This document shows positions 34,015-45,159 of a stretch of 64,000 bases of DNA, one piece after another. The notes under the pieces are model-generated. The model had not been told where the DNA came from, searched no databases, and was given only the letters and a program-made list of their open reading frames with translations. The first letter of the stretch is position 1. Each line of letters begins with the position of its first letter. Source of the DNA: Symsagittifera roscoffensis (Eukaryota; Xenacoelomorpha; Acoela; Convolutidae); the NCBI RefSeq assembly GCF_963678635.1, contig NC_087062.1:17159789-17223788 (forward strand), written 5' to 3'. A program made the translations under genes and the position numbers.

Positions 34015-34441
34015 TTGGATGTATATCAACTTACAATTGCGAAGATAGATAATTTTTCACTTTGCAAATTATTGAAAAAATTCCAGAGCTCAGGTTCAAA
34101 TACATGGGATCATACCTTTCTGATACATTACCTCAACTAACAAAATACTCTTTTGCAATTATTAACTCAACCCGAAGCAATGATAGAGGAGAACACCGGA
34201 TCATGATTGCTCGACTGGATAAAAGTTACTACTTTGCTGATTCTTTGGGTAGAAAGATATCAACTTACCCCTTTTTGACCAAAAAATATCGACGATTGGT
34301 TCCTCGAAAGCTACAAAAAACTGATAAATTGTGTGAACTTTACGCATTTTTTTCAGCATTTCTTCTTTTTAAATTCTTCCAGAAGAACTTGAAAAATGTT
34401 CATGATGTGCAGGTTTTGAATTTTATCAGTGATATTATGTA
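34015..34441 (+). pseudogene. Adenain-like cysteine protease (copy A), triad visible
   Basis: The first 15-20 codons are in a shifted frame (DVYQLTIAKID). From 34062 a 126-codon open frame has the His (GEHRIMIARLD), the Asp (YFADSLG) and the Cys (KLCELYAFFSAF) in the order of adenovirus-type C5 proteases, spaced as in the Polinton protease. The residue after the His pair and the Gly expected next to the Cys are changed (Arg and Glu). It would mature capsid proteins. It is the best-preserved virion-module gene in the window, with one N-terminal frameshift. Confidence 0.75.
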
Positions 34442-35409
34442 AACGTACAAATTTTATTTGTAAGTGAAAATTTTTGCTGTAAGTTCACTATACGATGCAA
34501 TGAATTGTTTGATAGTTTATTTAAATTAACTCTTTAAATTCACAAATTTTTTTAAACAAAAAGCAGCTTAACAAATCACTTTTTGTCTAAATACACGGAG
34601 AATGATTATGAAATTTGGATGTTGTAGACCCCCAATTGAAAGAATTACCGATAGAGTAGATAAACTTACGAAAATTTTAACCAACTTCAAGTAAACTGTA
34701 TAATTTTCTTAAAACTTTCCTCTGAGAAATATTATTATACAAAAATATCAGACACAAAAATATTATGACACTATATCTTTCTCAGTGTAATTTTTTACCA
34801 TGGTAGAACAATTGACAAAATTGGTTGTTTTTTGAGAAATTTTGGAGAAGGAAGGCAAAGTGATAAAAAGAGAACTGAAAATAATGGTAGCAAGAAAAAA
34901 GACAGAATAAATAAACAATTTGAGGTAAAAATGAAAACTAGATAAAAACATCTGATTGTTCGAAACTTGGAAATTTTTGCGTTTTTTTATCTTAGTTCCA
35001 ATGAAACTTCATGCAATTTTGATTGGATGTATTTCATTTTTTTTAAAAAAAATTCAAAATTTTAATCTGTCAGGAAAGTAATTCACGCTTCATTAATTCT
35101 GTGGGGAACTGCTAATATGCATCTGTCATATGATCGTTAAATAATTATGTGAAAAAAGTTAAATTAAGTTTAAAAAAATAATAAGTATAATGGAGCTGTC
35201 ATCCGTTCTTCAGATATCCTCGGGAAAAAAAGATTAATTGGAATAGAAAAGTAATCAACCGTGAAGAGCTGTCAAGATTCTCCTGATATCCCGTGAAGCG
35301 GAAGAATTAACCTGTCAGAGATAAAAAGATTTTTTCAAGATAAAAATGTATCTGCAAGTAAAACTTATAAAACTTTCACAATTTTTTTTTGAAATTCGCC
35401 ATCTGAAAC

Positions 35410-35716
35410 CTTACCATCTTAATACATTGGGAAACATATTGCCTAACTTAATACATTGGAAAACATTTTTCTTATCTTATTTAGTTCTTAATTCCCTACA
35501 ATGTATTAATACATAGGGAAATCTACATTATAAATGGGAGATTCGGGCGTCGAAAAAACTTTCCTTCCGAAACGTAACATCTGAAACCTGGTAGTTAGGA
35601 CACCTATTCCTTATCTTAAGAAATAGGAAATCCATAGCCTATCTCACTACATAGGTTGGTGACCGAATTCTCTATTCCTTATCTTAATACATGGCAGTCA
35701 CCCCCCCCCCCCCCCC
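35410..35716. repeat. Short repeats of CTTAATACAT(T/A)GGGAAA plus poly-C run
   Basis: The phrase (T)CTTAATACATTGGGAAAC and variants recur at about 35418, 35446, 35504 (inverse order, ATTAATACATAGGGAAATC), 35615 and 35680; the same field occurs in copy B at 61025-61310. At 35701-35716 copy A has 16 C where copy B has only CCACCCCCC, so the homopolymer expanded in copy A. Confidence 0.65.
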
Positions 35717-35982
35717 GGACGATTTGCCCCAATATATACTACTAAATTTACATCCATCGCGTTTGAGGTTGTATATATCCGTAAGAATAAATACAGCCAA
35801 ACTAAAAAAGAATAGGGCATGGGGTTTTGAAAAAATACGGTATTTTTTTTCCTTCCCAACTCACATCACATAAACATACTTTATATGGTGTAACGAGGGT
35901 TTTTTGGGTTACGTATGAAAACAAAACATTCCTGTCATGGCCTAATTAGTCGGCTTGACAAATTTTGTAACAATCGTACAAA

Positions 35983-36225
35983 ATGCACAAACAATTACTT
36001 AAAAGGCCGTTGGGTAAAGACAGAAAGAGACAAAACAACCTGTGGGACGTATCGAGATCCATGCTATCTAAGTCAGGTAAATTATTGTCCTCTGAATGCA
36101 TTGTCGAGCAATTTGAAAGAAAACTGTCACACATGCCTGAAAAAACCTTAATGAATGTGCAGACGAAACAAACAGCACTATGCTCTTATCAGGGCAAAAA
36201 CATGAAGTTTCGGTCTTTCTATTGA
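35983..36225 (+). pseudogene. Possible remnant of a small Polinton gene
   Basis: An 80-codon frame with LWDVSRSMLSKSGKLL and FERKLSHMPEK. Copy B has the equivalent DNA at 61600-61740 with LWDVSSSMLSKLGKLL and FERNLSDMPEK before stops. Changes keep the same character of residues, which hints at former coding, but the frame is short and not recognised. Confidence 0.3.
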
Positions 36226-37070
36226 AGTCTATGAAGACGTGCTCGGGGTTCGTTTTTACTAAAAATGATAAAATTTCCAAAAAAAACGTGTTTTACTTTT
36301 TTGAGTATTTTCTATTAAAAGTGGAAAAAGATATTTTGTCATATATCAAAGTTTTGAATGTTAAATAACCCAATAAATTACCTCTTATCAATTTGCGCGA
36401 ATTTCTAGCACGGAATAATTTAATTGAGAGCAGGTAGAAATTTTTCGAAAAACGATATTTTAAAGGTGAAAATTTGCCTGGAGTCACATTTTTCCGTCAC
36501 CTTTTTGAAATTCGGAATAAAACGTCTTTCAAACTATTAATTTTGCTAGTTTGTACAGCCTTAATAGCTGAAAGGTCAAAAGTATTCAATAAATTTTGCT
36601 TGGTTGAAAGAAGGATTAGAAAAAAAACACGAAGGTGTTTAGAAGTGCCATAACACTCTAATTTTCCTGGAAAACAAGCCTTGACACCTTAATTTCAAAA
36701 AAAGAAGTTAAAAGAACAAGACCTCATTTTTATAAAGCAATATACATACAAAATGATTATTCGGTGACAGGACAAAGTGTTCCAAACAAAAATGTCCCAT
36801 CACAAAAAAAAAACATCCCCTTTATCCAATGTTTGCTGCATAATTCTTTATCTCAATGATTGGAGCATATCTCCAAATTGCAATTAGAAAAAGACTCATT
36901 TCAATTGCCTCAATTGTTTCGAGACGCCACATAGAGATATTCCTAATGGCAAAAGACTCTTTTCTAGGGATTAATTTTAGTTCTTCAACCCGTTAATGGA
37001 GTCATAATTGAGAAAATTTTGATTATGAACTACAACGCTTATATATCATAGCACACATAGCACCAATGCA

Positions 37071-37340
37071 ATGAACACCAAAATAACAGATTTAATCTAC
37101 GGTAAAATTCAACAAGACAAAGCGTTGCTCATCTTGGACGGACACGAGTTCGACAACAAGTCTAATACCCACTGGCGTTGTGCAAAATAGCGTCCACATA
37201 AATGCTCACTGACTCTTTTAACTTGCGACGAAACCACTATTTCGTTCAATCACGAGCACAGCCATGAGTTTAACCGCCAAGCTACACTCAGATGTAGTAA
37301 ATTAAATTCAATATCTGGCTCATTTGACACTCTCAAATAG
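37071..37340 (+). pseudogene. FLYWCH-type zinc-finger protein (copy A), nonsense mutation
   Basis: Starts at ATG 37071. The sequence carries LIYGK, DGHEFDNKSN, HWRCAK, HKCSLTLLTCDE and NHEHSHEF: a W-x-C, a second Cys and a final H-x-H in FLYWCH order. A TAG at 37198-37200 stands where copy B has TGG. FLYWCH fingers bind DNA and often occur in transposon-derived proteins. It lies near the right end of the Polinton. Confidence 0.7.
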
Positions 37341-37667
37341 AGTTAAGTTCTTTGGGTTAAATCATAGAGTAATTTCGGATAGGGTACAACGTCTGCTCGT
37401 CACGCACATCTTATTTTCGGCCTGATAGATTCGTGCAACTTCTTAGTCTTCTACCGATCCTAATCTTACTCTAATATCTACTAGTCTCAGGTTGTTTAAC
37501 TAGTCTCTGCTAGGCTCAATTGATCTAGAGTATACTGGCTTGTTGCGATTGCTACAAGGTCTCTTGGAGAGGTAACTAAATTCTAAGTTAAATTCAAATC
37601 TCTCTGGTGCTGAAACTACAAATAATTTCAGCACTTACTAATAAGTGGGTTGTTAGTTAGATGAATC
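37341..37667. other. Polinton copy A right-end non-coding DNA
   Basis: No gene. It aligns with 62916-63230 in copy B. It includes a 9-bp-arm inverted repeat (GTGCTGAAA at 37607-37615 with TTTCAGCAC at 37626-37634). Confidence 0.5.
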
Positions 37668-39207
37668 ATGATTGGTTAGTATTAGATATTTTAAAGTGAT
37701 AAAAATATCTGATTTGTAACCAATAGTAAATTATAGTTTGGATCTGGTTCCAAAATTGTCGGCATAGCTTCCTTATATTGTCGGCATTTTGATACAATTA
37801 TAATTTATTTTCAAAAATTCATAAAACTGTTTGAATATACAGCCATCATAGAGGTACCATTTTTTGCGAGGCGATAGAGGCCAATACTACATTAATGTTT
37901 CCTTTCATTCGCCTCGCCCCCCCTCCCATAAGGGTTTCCCAGTACAAGGGGTGTTTAGGGATTTGGGGGAAATTTTGATCAATTTTGAACTAAAACTTTT
38001 GATCCACCGTGAATCGATCGTTTGATCTTTTGACCCAGAGTCATTTTCTGTAACCATTTTGCCAAGTGAGCTTAGAAAGTCATATCTGATTTGAATTTGA
38101 TTTCAAGCGCTTTTCCAAAGTTAGCATTGCTTTGATCAGTTAGCGCATCTTGGTTTTAATCTCTATGATTTTTCTAGTGCGATATTTTAATTGTTTGGAT
38201 TCCTCAGATGGGATATTTTAGTTTGCGTGTGCTACTTTGTCCTGGGCTTTTCTAATTTTTGGGTTATTCTTGACATATTGTGAAAAACTTAGATGTGTTT
38301 GCGGAAAAGATGTAACCGAACACGGATGGCAAGGCCTTGTTTGTCTCAAAAGTGCAGGGAGCTTCTCTAGGCATTCTTCAGGCCCTTTTTAAGAAAAGCC
38401 TTGCCTCAACGGTAGTTGACTCGCTAGCAACCTATCATGATTAGTTAGTATTAGATATTTTAAAGTGATAAAATATCTAATTTGTAACCAATAATAAAAT
38501 ATAGTTTGGATCTGGTTCCAAAATTGTCGGCATAGCTTCCTTAAATTGTCGGCATTTTGATACAATTATAATTTGTTTTCAAAAATTCATAAAACTGTTT
38601 GAATATACAGCCATCATAGAGGTACCATTTTTTGCGAGGCGATAGAGGCCAATACTACATTAATGTTTCCTTTCATTCCCCTCACCCCCCCCCCCCCCCC
38701 CCTCCCATAAGGGTTATCCAGTACAAGGGGTATTTAGGGATTTGGGGGAAACTTTGATCAATTTCGAACTAAAACTTTTGATCCAACATGAATCGATCGT
38801 TTGATCTTTTGACCCAGAGTCATTTTCTGTAACCATTATGCCAAGTGAGCTTAGAAAGTCATATCTGATTTGAATTTGATTTCAAGCGCTTTTTCAAAGT
38901 TAGCATTGCTTTGATCAGTTAGCGCATCTTGGTTTTAATTCCTATGATTTTTCTAGTGCGATCTTTTAATGGTTTCGATTCCTCAGATGGGATATTTTAG
39001 TTTGCGTGTGCTACTTTGTCCTGGGCTATTCTAATTTTTGGGTTATTCTTGACATATTGTGAAAAACTTAGATGTGTTTGCGGAAAAGATGTAACCGAAC
39101 ACGGATGGCAAGGCCTTGTTTGTCTCAAAAGTGCAGGGAGCTTCTCTAGGCATTCTTCAGGCCCTTTTAAAGAAAAGTCTTGCCTCAACGGTAGTTGACT
39201 CGCTAGC
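37668..39207. repeat. Tandem duplication of a 769-bp unit at the Polinton end
   Basis: 37668-38436 is repeated at 38437-39207 with few substitutions, from ATGATT(G/A)GTTAGTATTAGAT to GGTAGTTGACTCGCTAGCA. The first about 90 bp of the unit are also the terminal homology block of Polinton copies A and B (63231-63313). The unit otherwise has only short frames (one of 70 codons on the minus strand at 38997-39209, seen in both units and not recognised). A run of 18 C lies at 38685-38702 in the second unit; the first unit has CGCCCCCCCTCCC there. Confidence 0.85.
37670..37727. repeat. Stem-loop ATTGGTTA...TAACCAAT
   Basis: ATTGGTTA pairs with TAACCAAT, and AGATATTTT with AAAATATCT inside it, with a small internal loop and an 8-9 base apical loop. 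Two further copies lie at 38439-38495 and 63232-63286. Confidence 0.75.
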
Positions 39208-40362
39208 ACCTAAGAGTAAGAGCGCGTGCTCGGTTTATAGCCCCAAAATAGCCGTGAAAATCTGACAAAAGTAAACATTTAATCAATGATGGATATATTT
39301 TTCAACCAATGCTTTTTTAGGTTCAGGGGGCCGCCATCCCTAGCACTGAAATTTTTCTGAAAAAGGTTTGTAAGAATCAGTGCATATGTACCGAGGAACG
39401 CAGGGCAGGTAATTTTCTTTAGCAGATAGTCTCCCTCGCAGTACAGGTTGCAAACGCTGACTGTATACTCGTCAGTATGATTGATGAACCTACTTTCGAA
39501 GATTTCTTCTGTTTATAGATCCAAGGGAACAAAAAAGCCACCGTATGTAAATATATTATAGACCCCAAGCCTCAGATCAGTTCGGTCGTTTTGAATCACC
39601 TTCAACTCTTGATTATTCTGTGCAGATTTTAGTTATCTCAATTTGGTTGGCTTGATTCCCAAATATCTGACTCTCTTCATTTCTATCCACATTATACTTC
39701 AATATCCCATATCTAGAAAATTTTGAAGATTTGACTGGATAAAATGAGGAAGGGATTCCTGACTATAACTTCGCTTACTGTGGTACTTTCGACCTTCTCG
39801 TGTTTTCACAAAAGTTTTGCGAAATGCAATCAGATTTTGACTAATATTCCCAGATCGCAACATGGGACTAGGCATCTAATAAATTTTTTGGCTAACCTAT
39901 GTCAACAAGTTGTTGTTTTGCTAAAGGATGAACTGATATGTGTAACACATGCATATCCCAGAAAAAACACAAGAGATTTTATTCAGGTTTTCATCAAAAG
40001 GGGCGAACCAAATGTAATAGTGAGGTCCGTTTTTTTTTACCAATATTTTGATCAAGTTGCTATGTATTAAGGTATTTGAATTTTTTTGATTGAAAAAAGA
40101 TGCTTGTCTGACATTCGCTGGTAGTGTAGTAGGTCGAACTCAGTTACAAGATGTGTCATCTCTCCCGAGTTCCTGTTTGGATAATCCTCTTCTTCAACGC
40201 CTTGTGACCTGGAGGATGTTGTGTACACACTTATTAGTTGTTTTAATTAATGAAGAAGAGAGTAGCGGTTACTTCCTTTTTTAGTTTCGAAATGGATGGG
40301 AAAGTTATCAAAAGTTTTTAATTGACAACCAAACATAGACTGCCAATCACTTACGACACTAA
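39208..40362. other. Unique spacer between the tandem repeat and the inverted LTR
   Basis: No recognised gene or repeat. A plus-strand frame at 39744-40070 (108 codons, starting with a hydrophobic MRKGFLTITSLTVVLSTF that resembles a signal peptide) is the only one of note, but it matches nothing I know and may be chance. Confidence 0.35.
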
Positions 40363-41215
40363 TGTTTTGCTTGCCCAGACATTACACAGTGACGGAGCGT
40401 AGAAAAATCGTTTTCAACAGTCTTGACCTAGCCAGTTGTTTTTCTGGTCTTATAAGGGCTAAGTATTTCGTTACCTTTTTAGGCCATCAGTCAAACGGAT
40501 TTTGATCAGCTTTTGTTTACATGCAAAATTAACCACATAGCTGGGTCTCGGATCCCCACACAACATGGTTTCTATTAAAACACGGTTAGAAAACCACGTA
40601 TTAGATATGTTTTCACTGACAGTTATATACTAAATCTATTAGAGATGTTTTGACTCTTTGCTCGACTCTAGCTAATCTTTGCTTGACTCTTTGCTCAGGC
40701 TCTGAAATACTAAAAAAAATATTGGAGTGAAGTAAAAGCATTCACGGCATCACATCAGCTAGAATATACATCAATAAAGTTTTTTGACAGTCTCTATGCA
40801 CCGGACCTCTGATTTCGTATTCTTCCCGAGATAGCGTCATTGTCTCTCTAATTGCATTGCATTGCACGTTTCGGATCCTTCCCGAATGTCCCACTTTACC
40901 TTCAGCTTCGTTCTCACAATCTTTTTCCGACAAGCACATCATCTTGTCCTGATGTCATGATAAGATGCTTCGTTTTTCATCTACTTTTCTCTCTGTTTTC
41001 TGACTATATTTCGTCTTGCAATCCGGTTGTCCATTTTTTTGTCTATTTTGCGTCAAATTGGCCGTTTTTCATGTTTTTCAGAAATGGTCCAGTCCAAATG
41101 AAAATTTTGATATTAGAAGCTTCTTTTTCTGAGCTTCCTTTTGCCGTACTTTTAATGATAACGCCATTAATGTCAATCTAGGCGTGCGTCGGATGGTTCG
41201 GCTGTGCCCTGGATA
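40363..41215 (-). repeat. Solo-side LTR (3' LTR) of the minus-strand element
   Basis: The reverse complement aligns with 7463-8324. Best matched are TACACAGTGACGGAGCGTAGAAAAA (about 40383), GACCTAGCCAG, AGGCCATCAGTCAAACG and ACCACATAGCTGGGTCTC. The outer part (40640-41215) is more diverged but keeps order (CGGCATCACAT.AGCTA near 40745; CAAAATTGGCCGTTTTT-like near 41060). Confidence 0.75.
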
Positions 41216-41879
41216 GTCCCTTCAATGTCCCCATTGAACCTATAGCTCCGGTTTATCTTGAAGTGATGATCCCGTGTTCCACAAAACGCTTAAAAATTGC
41301 ATCAGAGATTGAAATTCTTTCACTTTATTTCAACTCACCGCGAGTCATAAATGGCATCATACTATACCTCACTGAATTCTTTAACTGTCACAAAAATAGC
41401 ACCCTGAGGAGTGTCTTAGATAAAAAAAAATTCCGCCTACTTAACTCACTCCATCATAAAATTTCTTATAGCACTTGCTTGTTTAAAAAACTTTGGGGCG
41501 TGGATAGTTTAGATTTACTCACAAGGTCTGTACTTTGCACTAACTATTAAAACACTAAGAAGGTCTGCGGCTAGGAGAGGTAATGTAGTACCCACCCTTT
41601 TCGAGCGACTGTATCCAAACCCAACCAGGTTGCCACAAAGCGAAAATGTGTCCTATGCAGGTTAAAAAGTTTCAGTCATGTTTAAACCAGTTAAAATACT
41701 GACTTAATGGCCTGCTTAAATAAATAATAACCAACTACAAAATTCATTGAAATTCAACAATTTAAATATTTCGGTTTAATTTAATTTATATTAATTTTCT
41801 CGTTTCTCGGTTGATTTAATACAGTTTTCTCATTTCTCCGCACTTCTGTCTTCGTCTCTACTTTGCCAACTTTCAATCC
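41216..41879 (-). other. 3' untranslated region of the minus-strand element
   Basis: No gene. Matches in reverse complement the plus-strand region 26800-27597, for example TCAATGTCCCCATTGA at 41222 and the GTACCCACC...CCAAACCCAACCAGGTTGCC...AAAATGTGTCCTATGC block at 41590-41660. Confidence 0.6.
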
Positions 41880-42115
41880 AGCGCCTCATGTTCTTACTCG
41901 CTCATTTCTCTATCCTCCAACGCCTACTGCAGCATCTCGACAGAGTTGCGGGCCATGTCCATACTTTCTTGCTTCAACAATCTCTGTTTAGAGAAGTGCA
42001 GAAGATACACGTTCACTATCTGTTCCCCGTTCAAGCGGAAACTGTTATGTAAGAGCAGGCTTACGTTTCGCTGCAGGTCAGCTCGTAATACCTCCCTTTT
42101 TTCGTTCTCTGTCAT
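41880..42115 (-). pseudogene. ORF3 extreme C-terminus, minus-strand element
   Basis: Minus frame 42124-41924 (ENEKREVLRADLQRNVSLLL, KQRLLKQESMDMARNSVEML) matches the end of ORF3 at 26560-26760 in the plus element (EAEKREVLQADLEHIVSL). It follows on from the last array unit. It lacks the long acidic end of the plus copy. Confidence 0.75.
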
Positions 42116-45100
42116 GGAAGACACTCAAGCTACAAGCTTCATAGCCGTAGTGACGGCTTTTCTATGAGTAAGAAAGGCTCGCTTTTAGGCCATCGGTCCT
42201 ATATTCAGGTGGAAGGATTGATAGGCCTCCGTTTTTCTAGACAGATGACGCTCCGCGGGTTCTTATATCCAGGACGTCACCTAGGCAATAACCTCTGTTT
42301 CGCCCATATCCTTTAATGGTCTTGGGTGTTCCTAGGAATCTGCAGTTAGTGTTGCGCATTGCAGGTCCAGTTCTCTGCTGAGACTCACTTTGCCCAGCTG
42401 CTCAGGAGTTGGTACTGCTATCTCTTGCTCGATCGTCCCCGCATTGGCCTCAAGCCACCTCACTGCTAACATGGCACTGACCATCAATATCGACAAATTT
42501 TGGGCCTGTTCGGTTAAATCCATAGAGAATAACTCTGCAGCATCCCTCTTGGGGTAACAGAACCTCTGCGCCACGAAGTGACAAGTGTACTCCCAATGAG
42601 TCAACAGAATGTTTTTCCTGGTCTGGTAAGCCGATGCTATCAGCTGTGGCCGTATCTCCATCATCGCTTGATGCATCTCGTCCTTTTCGTCAATCGTGGG
42701 GAAATAAGTCGCCATCACTCCACTCGCTTTCGCTCTTTTGGAAATCACAGATTTTTCCATCGCTAAATTTTACAAATCTTTCCCTAGTATCCCTTCCTAC
42801 TCGATGATCCTCTAAACCTCTCCGGGAATGCCCTGTGGATCATCGTCAATTCTTCATTGGATTTTCAGAGATCTTCGCTAGCCGCGCGCACTTGGGAACT
42901 GAAAAGAGCTGATAGATCAATCTGTGCTGCGTTCTGACATCTACTAGTACTATATTGGTAGGATACTTGCTGTTGCAGTTTGGTGCCGAACTGGATCCCA
43001 CCAGATACATAGAGTCAACTGTCCTATGTTATCTCTCGCTATGTTTCAGATTCGATAAATTTTCGAGAACTTCTCGCCAGCGTCCCATATTTGCTCGGTC
43101 TGCAATGACACCGGGAACACTTACACGCTCAGGGCGGTCAATAACTCATGTGCCCTTTCGAGACGTTCTAGCAATTCAATCGATGTTGTCATGCGATAGA
43201 ACCCCAGAGCAGTTATCCGGCTCACCTCAGTAGCCCCATGGCAATCTGCAACTAATTGCTTTTCACTCTTGTCTGACATGCTCAATATCCCGTATAGCTT
43301 CGCTAATTGACAATCTTGTTCGCCCAGAGTTTCCAAACAATGACCCGTTCCACACACGTGCCCTTCAAATCCACAACCTGAGGTCGGGCAGATGCCTTTA
43401 TCCATCCAATCACTTGAGAGATTTACCACCGAAAGTTCCAAGGGTGACTTCTAACCGTGCAAGCTCTCATCATCACTCTCTTCTTGCTGGATATCTGCGG
43501 TGACACACCATGTCAGACCCGCGTTCATATTTGGGCACCATGAACGATTCAAAGGCTTCCACATTCATCTTCGCTAGGCTGGTAATCAGTGCACTGGTAA
43601 TCAGTGCACTGGTATTCAGAAAAACGCTCTCAAAACTCAACAATCTGGGAGATGAGGGTTCAACCACTCGCTCCTTCAGACTCATGTTCAACTGCAGCTG
43701 ATCAGATGGTATCATCCTCAATGGTTGCACTTTTTCTACCCAAAGAGTTAGTATTGAGGATTACTGCGGGTTCAAAGTCAAAGTATGCGGCCTCCTCGTG
43801 AACGAATGGGTTATAGGCCATCCCAGGCACATCTGACACATTTTGGAAGGACTTCTGCTTCCCTGACGTCGAATATTTTTTAAAGCTCCTGGCGATTTTC
43901 AGCAGCTCTTTTTTGACTTTCACTTCTTTCTCAGATCATTTACTGATCCCTCAGTGCACTGGTATTCAGAAAAACGCTCTCAAAACTCAACAATCTGGGA
44001 GATGAGGGTTCAACCACTCGCTCCTCCAGACTCATGTTCAACTGCAGCTGTTCAGATGGTATCATCCTCAATGGTTGCACTTTTTCTACCCAAAGAGTTA
44101 GTATTGAGGATTACTGCGGGTTCAAAGTCAAAGTATGCGGCCTCCTCGTGAACGAATGGGTTATAGGCCATCCCAGGCACATCTGACACATTTTGGAAGG
44201 ACTTCTGCTTCCCTGACGTCGAATATTTTTTAAAGCTCCTGGCGATTTTCAGCAGCTCTTTTTTGACTTTCACTTCTTTATCAGAGCATTTACTGATCCC
44301 TCCCAACTTCCGGTAGCTATCGAGGTTGTTCAGCTAACTCGCACGGATCCTACGTGGCATATCTTGATCGAGTTTCAACAACACCCTCAACGAGTCTCCT
44401 TCATGTTTAGCCCGTCTTTGTCTGATAGTTTTCATGCATTCATCAAACACCGGAGTGGGGATACTATCCACCACGAACCTCACGAAGCAAAGTGTGTCCA
44501 TTGATTTCGCTCAGGATTTCGCGGAGTCGTCACAGGCGATTCACACTTTCAGAGCTTCCATCAGCTCCAATTATAGATCCCTTGTCTTGGTTTTGATGGT
44601 GGCATCATACTCTTGCTTCCTTATCCCGGAAAAGCACCACATCGAAGGCATATTCATCGTCTCAGTGAAGTATTTCTGGCGGAGCGTCCTCCAAGAAATC
44701 TTGACAAGTTAATCTAGGCCATACTGGTTCGCTTCCAGTGACATCACAGTGTCATACTCTTTCCTGATTAATTTAAGACCTGTCACCAACACCTTCAGGT
44801 ATTCCTGAATAGCTTGTTTATCAGGCCATGCCATTAAGTGTCCTCTGGCGGAATTCCTTGCTTTCAGCATCTCGAAATAGCCACCAACAGGACCACCATT
44901 GTCGACGGACTCAAGCACAGAGCTGCGGTTTCACTCGACCACGTTGAGTTGTCTCTCCAACTTCATCGATGCTATATTCTTTGGGAGGATTTATAATCTT
45001 CCAGTCCACCGAATTCACATTGGCTAATGACGTCCATCTCCAGTCTGGGAAATTTCGCCAATGACATCACCACTGCGGCTGCTTTTGACTTTTCAACCGT

Positions 45101-45159
45101 AGAATTCGTCACCTTGTCGTTCAATCTGCTCTTGAGTTTTCTCGCCATGGATATAGCCG
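42116..45159 (-). pseudogene. ORF3 array unit 1 (last in reading direction)
   Basis: Minus frames in order: 44918-44709 (GGYFEMLKARNSARGHLMAW), 44306-44052 and 43923-43702 (YVSDVPGMAYNPFVHE type, the second being part of a 350-bp duplication), 43730-43473, 43441-43121 (Cys/His cluster CPTSGCGFEGHVCGTGHC and LVADCHG) and 42760-42332 (EMHQAMMEIRPQLIASAY, AVPTPEQLGKVSL). All match the plus-strand ORF3. Stops and shifts separate them. The Cys cluster has C-x4-C-x6-C-x4-C spacing, one Cys more than in the plus copy; it looks metal binding. Confidence 0.75.
43601..44300 (-). repeat. 350-bp tandem duplication inside array unit 1
   Basis: 43601-43950 and 43951-44300 are nearly identical, both starting TCAGTGCACTGGTATTCAGAAAAACGCTCTC. 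The same doubled segment exists in unit 3 (49022-49721) but not in unit 2. Confidence 0.92.

Larger units (their letters stand above)
34442..37070. other. Long non-coding stretch of Polinton copy A
   Basis: About 2.6 kb with no convincing gene, yet alignable with copy B 59831-62639. It includes a field of CTTAATACAT(T/A)GGGAAAC phrases (35410-35700), a run of 16 C (35701-35716) and a possible gene remnant at 35983-36225. The conservation simply reflects common descent of the two copies; whether it was functional (origin, packaging signal) is not shown. Confidence 0.5.
28442..37760 (+). mobile_element. Polinton/Maverick (adintovirus-like) copy A, right part
   Basis: Colinear with copy B at 53338-63313 over its whole length: exonuclease-like ORF, packaging ATPase, small charged ORF, F54H12.3-type integrase, capsid-associated protein, basic protein, major capsid protein, adenain-like protease, a long non-coding stretch and a FLYWCH gene, all on the plus strand. 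The left part with the minus-strand polymerase lies at 1-7462 beyond the inserted retrotransposon. Nearly all genes are disrupted. Homology to copy B ends near 37760 (GATCTGGTTCC). Terminal inverted repeats were not identified. Confidence 0.85.

Noticed and set aside
35701-38702. Poly-C runs (35701-35716, 38685-38702) as functional elements.
   Set aside because: The related copies have much shorter C runs at the same places, so these are homopolymer expansions or sequencing artefacts.
39744-40070. Plus-strand frame with a signal-peptide-like start.
   Set aside because: Single short frame in AT-rich DNA without homologue, leader or neighbour support; mentioned only under the spacer.
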